NCBI GenBank assembly: GCA_007123785.1
Contig: SLGL01000402.1
Coordinates: 1 to 16,194 of the forward strand
Reading direction: 5' to 3'
From: Balneolaceae bacterium
GTDB lineage: Bacteria > Bacteroidota > Rhodothermia > Balneolales > Balneolaceae
Length of the DNA stretch: 16,194 nucleotides
Part shown: in pieces, positions 1-7,885 of the stretch
Layout: each line of letters opens with the position of its first letter
How positions within the stretch are numbered: the stretch's first letter is position 1
The notes under the pieces: model-generated
The model's input: the letters and a program-made list of their open reading frames with translations, nothing else
What the model was told of the DNA's origin: nothing
The model's database searches: none
Translations under genes and position numbers: made by a program

Positions 1-330
1 AAAGATGAAGAAATTTTCAAAAAAACACAGATTGTGTACAATCTTCATCATCCCGAGAATAAAGGGATTTTAAACAATGCCCGAATTCTCGAACTGCTTG
101 GCCTCCCGGATGATGTTGATTTGGACTCTCTTACCGAAGATGGTGTGGTAAATATGCTGAAAATCGGTTTAAAGTACAGCGATCATGTTGTGACCGGAAA
201 CCATCTTACCGATCAATTTGATGAAATATTTGAAGAATTTAATATTAACCCCACTAAAATTCAGGGTTCGCCCGAAGATGTATCGAAAAAATTTGCACAG
301 TACTACCGGGATATCACCGGTGAAAAGTAA
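1..330 (+). CDS. C-terminal part of short glycogen/starch-synthase-like protein (GT5 domain), 5' truncated
   Basis: Frame 1 is open from the first base to the TAA at 328-330, so this is the last 109 residues of a longer gene that begins outside the window; an internal GTG at 34 is not a credible start. The segment matches the end of the short (about 270-residue) glycogen-synthase-like proteins of Bacteroidota, which keep only the N-terminal GT5 (ADP-glucose synthase) Rossmann domain: a beta strand with IVYNLHHPENKG, the amphipathic stretch VVNMLKIGLKYSDHVVTGNH, and a final KKFAQYYRDI helix. In that family the gene often sits next to a DUF4270 gene, as here. Full glycogen synthases have a second ADP-glucose-binding domain; this protein ends without one, so catalytic activity is doubtful and a regulatory or other glycosyltransferase role is possible. 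Family assignment is by remembered pattern, not alignment. Confidence 0.7.
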   Translation, partial: KDEEIFKKTQIVYNLHHPENKGILNNARILELLGLPDDVDLDSLTEDGVVNMLKIGLKYSDHVVTGNHLTDQFDEIFEEFNINPTKIQGSPEDVSKKFAQYYRDITGEK

Positions 331-376
331 TCAATTGAACTATTCTAATATTTTTTCATTTAGTACACACGATAGA

Positions 377-1672
377 ATGATTTCACAAAAAGGCAACCGG
401 CCATCCGCCGTTGCCTTTCTTCTTCTAATAACGGCACTTCTGTTTTTGGGTTGTGAGTCTCCCGGCTCTGTAGGTGAGGGAATTGGAACAGGTGAAGAGT
501 CTGTGGAAACCACCAACGTAATTGTTGATACATACTCGGTTCTAAAAGAAAATTCGTATTCAGGCAGACTTCAGTACACCGCGTTGGGTCATTTTGAAGA
601 TCCCGTTTTCGGTACGATAAACTCGGTTGCCTTGCTTAAACCCGACATTGCCAGGGCACAGGCTGATACACTGAAGCATGGCGATAAAATGTATCTGAGG
701 CTCATTTTCAGTTCATCTATTTATGGGAACGAAAATTCGACCTCCTCTTTCGAGATTTTTGAAGCAGGCGAAATCTGGCGCGGCACACAATTGAGATATA
801 ACAATCAGATAAATGTGAATTATTCCAGCAAAGTAGGCGAGTTTCAGGTGGCCGATGAAGATACTCTTAAAATTGAAATGAGCCGGGAATGGAGTGATCG
901 GTTCATTGACTTCTACAACGAATCAGCCTCAAACCGCGACTCTCTTTATATCAGAAACTTCCCCGGTTTAGCTATTGTCCCGTCTGAAAACAATCAAAAA
1001 ATTCATTTTTTGAAACATGCTGAAGAAGAGGAGGGCGATCTCGTTACCGGTTTTTTGGTAGAAAGTTTTGCTGAATCTGACGACGATGAAAACGGGAATG
1101 GAAATGGAGAGGACAACGGAGACGGAAATGATGACAACGGTGATGATGAAGAAGAGGAAGAGGGCATTGAAACGATAAGGCTGCGCGATTGGGGAGCTTC
1201 ATTTATTAGAACTGATGAACCGGAAACCGAAGAGAATATTGTTCTGCACAGTACCGAAAGAGTACTCAAGATTGAAACAGACCTTCCTGTTCAGGATCTT
1301 AGAAATAAAAATATCGTAAATGCACAGTTAATTCTTACCAAAGACGAAAATTCTCAAGCACAATCTCCCGGCATAGTAAGACCCGGTGCTGATTTGGTAA
1401 GAATCAATGTATTTAATGGCCAGCCCAGGGATCTTATGGCAGAAATTTTCACTGTGGATCCCGTCTTCTTTGCAGTTCTCGAAGATGATCAAGATACTTT
1501 TAAAATTGATATTACTGACCATATACTGGATAAAATTCACGGAGATACTGCAGACCGGAATCTCTTTTTAACGATTCAGAATGTAGATGGAATCATATAT
1601 TCCTCCTCCTTTATTGGTTCGGATGGGCCAGATAATCTTAAACCAAGAATTGTAATTACATCCGTCAGATAA
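377..1672 (+). CDS. DUF4270-family lipoprotein with acidic linker
   Basis: A 431-residue protein if started at ATG 377. The frame is open upstream to 218, but that region overlaps the preceding gene, and only the 377 start puts a lipoprotein signal at the N-terminus: hydrophobic residues 11-25 followed by the lipobox FLGC with Cys26. The stretch GHFEDPVFGT near residue 76 and the alternating strand pattern after it are typical of DUF4270, a Bacteroidota family of lipid-anchored proteins with no established biochemical function. Residues about 234-263 form a low-complexity Asp/Asn/Gly/Glu tract that looks like a flexible acidic linker between two beta-rich halves. The stop at 1670-1672 lies 4 bp before the outer-membrane protein gene, so the two are probably co-transcribed. 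Expected location is the periplasmic or outer face of the outer membrane. The family call is good; the role is unknown. Confidence 0.82.
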   Translation: MISQKGNRPSAVAFLLLITALLFLGCESPGSVGEGIGTGEESVETTNVIVDTYSVLKENSYSGRLQYTALGHFEDPVFGTINSVALLKPDIARAQADTLKHGDKMYLRLIFSSSIYGNENSTSSFEIFEAGEIWRGTQLRYNNQINVNYSSKVGEFQVADEDTLKIEMSREWSDRFIDFYNESASNRDSLYIRNFPGLAIVPSENNQKIHFLKHAEEEEGDLVTGFLVESFAESDDDENGNGNGEDNGDGNDDNGDDEEEEEGIETIRLRDWGASFIRTDEPETEENIVLHSTERVLKIETDLPVQDLRNKNIVNAQLILTKDENSQAQSPGIVRPGADLVRINVFNGQPRDLMAEIFTVDPVFFAVLEDDQDTFKIDITDHILDKIHGDTADRNLFLTIQNVDGIIYSSSFIGSDGPDNLKPRIVITSVR

Positions 1673-1676
1673 GATT

Positions 1677-2996
1677 ATGTATAAACAGAGCGCTAAATTA
1701 TTAACAATAGCCATTACTCTAATATTTGCATTGAGTACGGTGATGAATGCACAACAGAACGATCGCTCAAACTCAGGTTCATTTTATTCGGGAATCGGAT
1801 TTGGTGTACCGCATGACCTGAACTCCCCGTTCTCTACAGGCATGGGCTTGAGTGGTGTTTCCAACTTTGATTCATATAGTGCAAATATTAGTAATCCGGC
1901 ACAATGGGGGCTTATTGGTTTTTCGCAGGGGCACCTTGCTATCGGGCTCGATCAATTTGAATCTTACGATAATGTAAACACCATTCAAAGTGCTAACTTT
2001 GGTATCGAAAATTTTCAATTTGCATTTCCGTTTTTACGCAACCGGTTCGGGGCATCCATTGCATTTTCTCCGGTAGTTCGGTCGGATTTTCATCAAAGAA
2101 CACGAGATTTTTTCAATCCCATGCCCGATCTGTCCAGTGATGTTGAATATTTGATAGATACAGTTGGTTCCGGAGGTGTAAACAGATTTGAGGGGGGACT
2201 TGGTTTCAGGCTTCATAACAATCTTACCATTGGCTATGCATTATCAGCCAATATTTTAGTAAACCGGGATGAAGTAACTCCTGTTTTTTCCGATACACAG
2301 TTTCGCGGGGTGCAATATACCCGAAAAACAGAAGGGCATAGTTTAGGGCATCGTTTCGGGGTTTTTGCATATACCGGCAGCCTGTTGCGTGATGATGACT
2401 GGATGTCTTTCGGAGCTACAGTAACATTGCCGGTTAGTATTGAGGCCGAGCGTTCAGTGACGTCATTCCGTAATATCAACAACCAGCGCAGGCAGGTTGA
2501 CATAAATGAGGGGGCTGCAGACCGTTTTGGAACTGTAAAGTTACCATTGGAATTTAACACCGGACTTACGTATAATTTAAACCGCTTTACAAACGTTGTA
2601 GCAGAACTTCTTGTGCAGCAGTGGGGAAATGCTGAATATAGTTACAATCCTACTCAGCAAGAATACTTTAAAGACAGAGTTAGGGCTGGCTTGGGTTTTC
2701 AGTATCATCCTTACCGAACTGAGCAGGCAGGTGGTTTCTTCTCTAATTTCAGATATAGTTTGGGAACTACCTACGATACTGGCCATTTATCCATAAATGG
2801 AGAGGATATAGAAACGTTGTTTCTAAATGCAGGAATTGGGATTATCTCTCAAAGATCTGCATCATCCATTGATTTAAGTGTCCATTATGGAATCCGGGGA
2901 ACAGATTCCTCAAATTTGGTTAAAGAAAATATATGGGGATTTAAATTATCCCTGAATTTATCAGAAAATATGTTCGTAAGGCAGAGGTTTCAATAA
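1677..2996 (+). CDS. Predicted outer-membrane beta-barrel protein (FadL/OmpP1-like in style)
   Basis: A 439-residue protein with a Sec signal peptide (basic start, hydrophobic residues 7-22, likely cleavage after MNA at about residue 25). The mature part has many short alternating strands rich in Gly, aromatic and polar residues. Near the N-terminus it has a segment about small-residue-rich FSTGMGLSGVSNFD and ANISNPAQWG, which resembles the 'NPA' region of FadL/OmpP1-like transporters and of Bacteroidota PorV-like proteins. No catalytic motif was seen. It starts 4 bp after the DUF4270 gene, which suggests one transcript and possibly a shared envelope complex. The C-terminus ends FVRQRFQ, near but not exactly at a terminal aromatic residue. 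A hydrophobic-substrate channel is possible but inferred; 'outer-membrane barrel' is the safe level of annotation. Confidence 0.7.
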   Translation: MYKQSAKLLTIAITLIFALSTVMNAQQNDRSNSGSFYSGIGFGVPHDLNSPFSTGMGLSGVSNFDSYSANISNPAQWGLIGFSQGHLAIGLDQFESYDNVNTIQSANFGIENFQFAFPFLRNRFGASIAFSPVVRSDFHQRTRDFFNPMPDLSSDVEYLIDTVGSGGVNRFEGGLGFRLHNNLTIGYALSANILVNRDEVTPVFSDTQFRGVQYTRKTEGHSLGHRFGVFAYTGSLLRDDDWMSFGATVTLPVSIEAERSVTSFRNINNQRRQVDINEGAADRFGTVKLPLEFNTGLTYNLNRFTNVVAELLVQQWGNAEYSYNPTQQEYFKDRVRAGLGFQYHPYRTEQAGGFFSNFRYSLGTTYDTGHLSINGEDIETLFLNAGIGIISQRSASSIDLSVHYGIRGTDSSNLVKENIWGFKLSLNLSENMFVRQRFQ

Positions 2997-3017
2997 AATA
3001 AAAATTATGTAAAAACA

Positions 3018-3038
3018 GTTTATATACACTCTATAAAC
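3018..3038. repeat. Short AT-rich inverted repeat upstream of TPR gene
   Basis: GTTTATA (3018-3024) and TATAAAC (3032-3038) are perfect inverted arms around a 7-nt centre, in the 55-bp gap between the barrel gene and the TPR gene. It is too AT-rich and has no T tract, so it is not a convincing terminator. An operator or chance palindrome are both possible. Confidence 0.3.
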
Positions 3039-3051
3039 CAAAATCAGAAAA

Positions 3052-4368
3052 ATGAAAAAGTACATATTATCAATAGCGCTCTTATTCGCTGTTACTTCAC
3101 AGGCACATTCACAGAGTGAACCACCGTATGGAATGAGTGAAATCCAGGCTTATTCTATATTTTATGAAAATTATCGCACCGGTGATTATGACATGGCCCT
3201 GCAGTTTGGGAAATGGATGCTGGAAAAAAAGCCCAGAGAGATTCAGGGAGTAAATCGTTTTAATCTTCCAAGGCAGTATGAGCGAATGATTGATGTATAT
3301 GTACAGCTTTCTGAACGAGAAACAGACCCATCAACAAGTTCAGCACTGCTCGATTCTGCTCTTGTCATTTATGAAGATGCATTTGAGACATTTGATGAGG
3401 AAGAAATTGACCTTTACAGGTGGCACTTCAACAGAGGCCGTTTTTACCAGGAGCACCAAAGCCAGATCAGAGATGGATTGGATAAGGCTTATGCTGAATA
3501 CATGAAAGCGTACGAACTGGATGCCGAGCGCCTGATTCAGGCTGCAGATGGTTACTATATTCAAATTCTACTCAGTAATTATGTATCTAACAATCAAAGA
3601 GATGAAGCTCTTGCAATGATCGAGGCCGTTGAGCCGTTGGCTGGTTCTGCTTTATCTCAGGTATTGGATGATACACGTGACGGTCTATTTTCTGATCCCA
3701 CTGAGAGAGTTGAATTCCTTGAGTCTCGACTTGCCGATAATCCTGGTGATGAAACCATTATCAGGGAACTCGCATCGATGTATGAGAATATGGGTAACCG
3801 GGCCAAAGCGATAGAGTTTGCTGAAAAACTGTATGAGATCGAACCGAACTTCACAAACCTCAGGCGACTTGCCGACTATGCAAAAGCGGATGGCCAAAAT
3901 CAAAAAGCGATTACATATCTGCGAGAAGCACTCGAGATGGATGGTGATACGGATAGAAAAAAACGGATTAACCTTGAAATTGCTGAACTCTATCAAAACG
4001 AAGGTAATTTGCAGAATGCAAGACAGTATGCAAGAGCAGCTATCAGTCTTGACTCAAGCTGGGGACAGCCATATATTCGAATGGCACGAATCTATGCTTC
4101 AGCTATTTCACAATGTACACAAGGAAGGCAGATCGAAAGAGATGACAGAGCCGTTTACTGGCTTGTGCTGGACTATCTCGACAGAGCCAGAAATGCAGAC
4201 TCTTCTGTAGCTACAGCCGTTAGCAGAGATTACAGAACGTATGAACCTGTAATGCCAACCTCAGAGGATAAATTTTTCAGAGGCTGGGAAACAGGTGATT
4301 CGTTCCAGATTGGAAGCAATCTTTCAGAATGCTACGCCTGGATTAATGAAACAACTACAGTCCGGTAA
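3052..4368 (+). CDS. Exported tetratricopeptide-repeat (TPR) protein
   Basis: A 438-residue protein with a clear Sec signal peptide (MKKYILSIALLFAVTSQAHSQ, cleavage around residue 20-22), so it acts in the periplasm or at the outer membrane. The helical mature part contains TPR-like units, clearest at about residues 233-266 (ELASMYENMGNRAKAIEFA), 270-297 (LADYAKADGQNQKAITYL) and 306-336 (LEIAELYQNEGNLQNARQYA), with a weaker one near 34-60. TPR arrays are protein-binding scaffolds. The tail has a conserved-looking block, PVMPTSEDKFFRGW followed by a terminal WINETTTVR, that I associate with a Bacteroidota family of exported TPR proteins; that link is from memory. It lies 55 bp after the barrel gene and is followed by a terminator, so it closes this envelope gene block. 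The binding partner is unknown. Confidence 0.75.
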   Translation: MKKYILSIALLFAVTSQAHSQSEPPYGMSEIQAYSIFYENYRTGDYDMALQFGKWMLEKKPREIQGVNRFNLPRQYERMIDVYVQLSERETDPSTSSALLDSALVIYEDAFETFDEEEIDLYRWHFNRGRFYQEHQSQIRDGLDKAYAEYMKAYELDAERLIQAADGYYIQILLSNYVSNNQRDEALAMIEAVEPLAGSALSQVLDDTRDGLFSDPTERVEFLESRLADNPGDETIIRELASMYENMGNRAKAIEFAEKLYEIEPNFTNLRRLADYAKADGQNQKAITYLREALEMDGDTDRKKRINLEIAELYQNEGNLQNARQYARAAISLDSSWGQPYIRMARIYASAISQCTQGRQIERDDRAVYWLVLDYLDRARNADSSVATAVSRDYRTYEPVMPTSEDKFFRGWETGDSFQIGSNLSECYAWINETTTVR

Positions 4369-4407
4369 ACTTTTTACCTTTCAATTCCTTCCTTTTCTTT
4401 TTATAAT

Positions 4408-4439
4408 TGAGTGATGCTCATGCATCACTCATCTTTTTC
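4408..4439 (+). terminator. Rho-independent terminator after TPR gene
   Basis: TGAGTGATGC (4408-4417) and GCATCACTCA (4422-4431) form a perfect 10-bp stem with a TCAT loop, followed at once by TCTTTTTC. It lies 40 bp after the TPR stop and before rho, so it ends the plus-strand envelope block. The T tract is broken by C residues but still U-rich. Confidence 0.85.
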
Positions 4440-4544
4440 GACTTCACCCATCTTTGGAATTTCAGTGCTCTTCTTGCCGAAAGAACCATTTAGAGCCCTA
4501 AAACAAAAAAATTTTAATTAATCTAAAGTAGCTTAAACAAGTGC

Positions 4545-5756
4545 ATGGCACGACCACGTAAAAATAAAGGGCGAAAAAAGCCACAGAAGAAAAAGGGACC
4601 CAAGCGAAATGTTTTCGTCCCACAGTTTCATCATAATCAGCAAACAAAAATTGGCGGGCGTTATAACGGAATTCTCGAAATCAATGAAAAAGGGTACGGG
4701 TTTATCAGAAGAATTGATTTTGAATTCAGCTTTAATCCCAAAGATCCGTTTATGAAACCCGAAGAAGTGAAGCTGAACGATCTTCGGTCCGGACTGGTAA
4801 TGGAAGGGGAATTTGAACAGGATCAAAGCGGCAACCGACACGTCCACTCTATAGAACGGATTAACGGAAAATCTCCCGAAGAGTGGCAAAAAATAAATCG
4901 GTTTGAGCTGCAAACCCCCATAATGCCAAACGAGTATATAAAACTTGGAATAAACCCTGATGATCTCGAATTGCGTGTAATCGACCTGATTGCACCCATC
5001 GGACGCGGACAGCGGGCACTTATAGTGGCCCCGCCGAGAACAGGCAAAACTGTTCTTTTGAAAAAAATTGCGAAAAGCCTAACTGAAAATCACCCTGAGA
5101 TACACACCGGAATTTTGCTGGTAGATGAACGGCCTGAAGAAGTAACTGACTTCTTGCGATCCACTAATGCCGAAGTTTTTGCATCATCCAATGATAAACC
5201 AACTGAAAATCACCTTCGTATTTCCGAAATGGCGCTGGGTTACGTAAAAAGAAAAGCTGAATATGGAGAACACGCCGTTCTGCTGATTGACTCTCTTACA
5301 CGTATGGGACGCGCTTACAATGCAGCACAAACTAATAGCGGACGAACACTTTCAGGCGGATTAGATATCCGTGCACTCGAAATTCCCAAGAAAATTTTCG
5401 GTTCTGCCCGGAAAATTGAAGGTGGAGGCTCTCTGACGATTATTGCCACTTGTCTGATCGAAACCAACTCCCGTATGGACGATCTGATTTTTGAGGAGTT
5501 TAAAGGAACAGGAAATATGGAACTGGTACTGGACAGAGATCTTGCCAACGACCGTATTTATCCAGCGATAAATATTGCTGCATCAGGCACACGAAATGAG
5601 GATAAATTCATTACCGACTCTCTCGAAGAGCGGAATATGGTAAGACGTTTTCTGTTGAAAAAATCACCCAAGGAATCCCTCCAGATGCTCCTGCAGGTAA
5701 TCAGGCGAACGGGAAGTAACGAAGAGCTTTTCGCCCAAATAGCAGCAACTGTCTGA
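4545..5756 (+). CDS. rho: Rho-family transcription termination factor, short form lacking Rho_N
   Basis: A 403-residue hexameric RNA-dependent ATPase/translocase that ends transcription. Residues 1-22 are a Lys/Arg-rich tail in place of the usual N-terminal Rho_N helix bundle. A cold-shock-like RNA-binding domain follows (about 38-112, with GYGFIRR at 50-56), then the RecA-type motor: Walker A APPRTGKT (162-169), DERPEEVTDF (194-203), Walker B LLIDS (246-250), Q loop around SGRTLSGG (265-272), R loop TNSRMDD (307-313) and the arginine finger in SGTRNED (Arg350). Compared with E. coli Rho (about 419 residues) the R-loop GSK is NSR, so the translocation lysine is Arg310. The start ATG at 4545 lies about 105 bp after a terminator, so the gene probably has its own promoter. 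Bacteroidota Rho usually has a long N-terminal extension, so this may be a second, divergent Rho paralogue. Confidence 0.9.
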   Translation: MARPRKNKGRKKPQKKKGPKRNVFVPQFHHNQQTKIGGRYNGILEINEKGYGFIRRIDFEFSFNPKDPFMKPEEVKLNDLRSGLVMEGEFEQDQSGNRHVHSIERINGKSPEEWQKINRFELQTPIMPNEYIKLGINPDDLELRVIDLIAPIGRGQRALIVAPPRTGKTVLLKKIAKSLTENHPEIHTGILLVDERPEEVTDFLRSTNAEVFASSNDKPTENHLRISEMALGYVKRKAEYGEHAVLLIDSLTRMGRAYNAAQTNSGRTLSGGLDIRALEIPKKIFGSARKIEGGGSLTIIATCLIETNSRMDDLIFEEFKGTGNMELVLDRDLANDRIYPAINIAASGTRNEDKFITDSLEERNMVRRFLLKKSPKESLQMLLQVIRRTGSNEELFAQIAATV

Positions 5757-5763
5757 TAAAAAA

Positions 5764-6090
5764 TTAATAAACTGGCAAACTCGGGTCAATTTTCCGGGCC
5801 CATTCATTGATGCCACCTTTGAGGTTTTTTACAAATGGAAAACCGTTTTCTTTGAGGAGTTCGCAAGCTTTTGCACTCCGGTTTCCACTTCTGCACATCA
5901 CGATAATTTCGGAATCTTTGTCACTCTCAAGTTCAGATATTCGTCCTTCAAGTTCCTGGTCTGGAATACATAAAGTTTCAATATCAATTTTCGACATGTA
6001 GGCTTCAAACGGTTCTCTTACATCCAGAAAGATAAAATCTTCGTTATTGTCGATTTTCTGTTTTAGCTCTTCAACGGTAATTTCTTTCAT
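5764..6090 (-). CDS. Single-domain rhodanese-like protein
   Basis: A 108-residue single rhodanese domain, the usual length for stand-alone members. It has the LDVREPFEA motif (residues 22-30), the active-site loop CRSGNRS with persulfide-forming Cys66, and the closing LKGGINEWARKIDP. Such proteins carry sulfane sulfur (thiosulfate or persulfide transfer); the acceptor here is unknown. There is no signal peptide, so it is cytoplasmic. It begins 5 bp after the lptB stop and is the last gene of the minus-strand run. Its stop is only 7 bp from the rho stop, so the two transcripts converge with no room for a separate terminator. Confidence 0.9.
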   Translation of the reverse strand: MKEITVEELKQKIDNNEDFIFLDVREPFEAYMSKIDIETLCIPDQELEGRISELESDKDSEIIVMCRSGNRSAKACELLKENGFPFVKNLKGGINEWARKIDPSLPVY

Positions 6091-6095
6091 AATAG

Positions 6096-6854
6096 TTATT
6101 GTTCGTACCGGTCTAATTTAAACTGACGGCCGAGATAGAGTTTTTTGGCTTCCTCATCTTCGGCAAGTTGTTCGGCAGTTCCCTCGCGCAGAATTTTTCC
6201 TTCAAACATCAAATAGGCACGATCGGTAATAGCCAGCGTTTCATGGACATTATGATCGGTGATAAAAATACCAATATTCCGGTTTTTCAGGTCGGCCACT
6301 ATTTCCTGAATGTCCTCAACAGCGATGGGATCAACCCCTGCAAATGGCTCATCAAGAAGAATAAATTTGGGGTTGGTGACAAGGGCCCTTGCAATTTCTG
6401 TTCGTCGCCGTTCACCGCCAGACAGGCTGTATCCTTTACTGTTCACAACTTTGGCAAGGCCAAATTCATCAATCAAACGGTCGGATCGTTCGCGAATCTC
6501 TTTTCTGCTGTATGATAAAAATTCGAGCACTGCTTCAAGATTTTGTCGAACTGTTAAATTTCTAAACACGCTCGGTTCCTGGGAAAGGTAACCGATACCC
6601 ATCCGTGCCCGCTGATACATCGGTTTTCGTGTAATATTTTTTTCATTCAGGAAAACTTTACCTGAATTGGGGCGGATAATTCCCGTGAACATATAAAAGG
6701 TAGTTGTTTTCCCTGCACCATTTGGGCCCAGAAGGCCTACAATTTCTCCCTGGTTAACATTTATTGAAACGTGATCTACCACTACTCTCTTTCGATAGCT
6801 TTTTACAAGATCCTTGCAGTGGAGTTTAAGTTCTTCATCAACGTGTTTTTTCAT
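6096..6854 (-). CDS. lptB: LPS export ABC transporter ATP-binding protein LptB
   Basis: A 252-residue cytoplasmic ATPase that, with LptF and LptG, extracts lipopolysaccharide from the inner membrane and drives it across the Lpt bridge. Visible motifs: Walker A GPNGAGKT (43-50), Q-loop Gln92 in YLSQEPSVF, signature LSGGE (144-148), Walker B FILLDEP (164-170), D-loop GVDP, and switch His201 in ITDHNV. RRTEIARAL and the SQEPSVFRNLTV segment are characteristic of LptB rather than amino-acid (LivF/LivG) ATPases. The ATG overlaps the stop of the upstream M42 peptidase gene by 4 bp (ATGA), pointing to coupled translation. The usual lptA/lptC partners are not in the window. It shows that the organism has a Gram-negative envelope with LPS. 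Confidence 0.93.
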   Translation of the reverse strand: MKKHVDEELKLHCKDLVKSYRKRVVVDHVSINVNQGEIVGLLGPNGAGKTTTFYMFTGIIRPNSGKVFLNEKNITRKPMYQRARMGIGYLSQEPSVFRNLTVRQNLEAVLEFLSYSRKEIRERSDRLIDEFGLAKVVNSKGYSLSGGERRRTEIARALVTNPKFILLDEPFAGVDPIAVEDIQEIVADLKNRNIGIFITDHNVHETLAITDRAYLMFEGKILREGTAEQLAEDEEAKKLYLGRQFKLDRYEQ

Positions 6855-7882
6855 TCGAACGAGTATTTTCCTATCGATTCAAAGCAGGCAACAGTTAAAG
6901 CAATACCCGCCTCCACATCCGAAACTGCACACGTTTCTACTGTACTGTGAATGTACCTTGTTGGGCAGGAGATGGAAGTAACATGACTGCCGATACCCAT
7001 CAGATATTGCATGGCCGAGGTATCGGTGCCGCCTGCTGTGAGAACTTCGCGCTGGTGTGGAATCGATTTGGATTCCGCCAGCTCTTCCAGAAATGCAACG
7101 AGTGCCGGGGTACAAATAATACTGCTGTCCATTACTTTAATTCCGATGCCTTCGCCAAGTGTAGTGCATTTTTCATGATCGCTAACCCCGGGCAGGTCGT
7201 TGGCAAGTGTTACATCGAGGGCTATACCAATATCGGGCTGAATGGCTTGTGCAGCCACTCGGGCTCCACGGAGGCCGACTTCTTCCTGTACCGTGAATAC
7301 TGCGTAAATGTCGGCATTGGGTTTGGGATTATTAAGGAGAGCTTCAACCAGAATATAAACAGAAATCCGATTATCGAGTGATTTTGCCGTTATGCAATCT
7401 CCCATTTTCATCAGACTTCGGTCTCTTGTAATTACTGTACCATTGGGAACCAATTCCTTTACTTTTTCTGCTTTCAGGCCTATATCGATATAGAGGTCTT
7501 TGGTTTTGCTTTTCTGTTTTTTTTCGGCATCGGTTTGAATGTGGATGGGTTTGTTTCCGATAACACCAGGCAGGGTTTCCTTGCCATGAACCAGTACACG
7601 CTGAGAAATGAGTGTTTCAGGATCAAAGCCCCCGAGGGTGGAGAATCGAATAAATCCGTTACTGTCAACACGTGTGGCAATAAGTGAAATTTCATCGATG
7701 TGTGCGGCAAACATCACTTTCGGCCCGCTGCCTTTTTTCCGGGCTATCAGGTTGCCCATACGGTCGGTGTTCAGTTCATCAACATGGCCGGTAAGCAGAT
7801 CAATAAGCAGTTCCCTGATGGGTTGTTCATGGCCGGGAGCACCCGGAGCGGTCACAATTTTTTTGAGTAGTTCGGTGTTCAT
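6851..7882 (-). CDS. M42-family metallo-aminopeptidase (glutamyl aminopeptidase/FrvX/TET type)
   Basis: A 343-residue cytoplasmic two-metal aminopeptidase; relatives form dodecameric TET particles that trim peptides from the N-terminus. Expected metal ligands and catalytic residues are all present: His61 in AAHIDE, bridging Asp170 in AKSLDNR, catalytic Glu200 and ligand Glu201 in VQEEVGLRGA, Asp223 in IALDVT, and His312 in YIHST. GGTDTSAM (residues 285-292) is the family's substrate-site signature. Some M42 members were first annotated as endoglucanases; nothing here supports that. Start ATG 7882 is 3 bp after the purQ stop, and the 3' end overlaps lptB by 4 bp. Substrate preference (acidic, hydrophobic or Lys) cannot be read from the sequence alone. 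The same operon encodes ClpS, so both proteins deal with protein or peptide N-termini. Confidence 0.9.
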   Translation of the reverse strand: MNTELLKKIVTAPGAPGHEQPIRELLIDLLTGHVDELNTDRMGNLIARKKGSGPKVMFAAHIDEISLIATRVDSNGFIRFSTLGGFDPETLISQRVLVHGKETLPGVIGNKPIHIQTDAEKKQKSKTKDLYIDIGLKAEKVKELVPNGTVITRDRSLMKMGDCITAKSLDNRISVYILVEALLNNPKPNADIYAVFTVQEEVGLRGARVAAQAIQPDIGIALDVTLANDLPGVSDHEKCTTLGEGIGIKVMDSSIICTPALVAFLEELAESKSIPHQREVLTAGGTDTSAMQYLMGIGSHVTSISCPTRYIHSTVETCAVSDVEAGIALTVACFESIGKYSFE

Positions 7883-7885
7883 CGG

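Noticed and set aside
218..376. Extended N-terminus of the DUF4270 protein from the ATG at 218
   Set aside because: It overlaps the preceding gene by over 100 bp and would bury the lipoprotein signal 53 residues inside the protein; the start at 377 gives a normal signal peptide.
1003..1269. Minus-strand serine-rich ORF
   Set aside because: It is the antisense reading of the acidic GA-rich tract; its Ser/Pro runs are an artefact of that composition.
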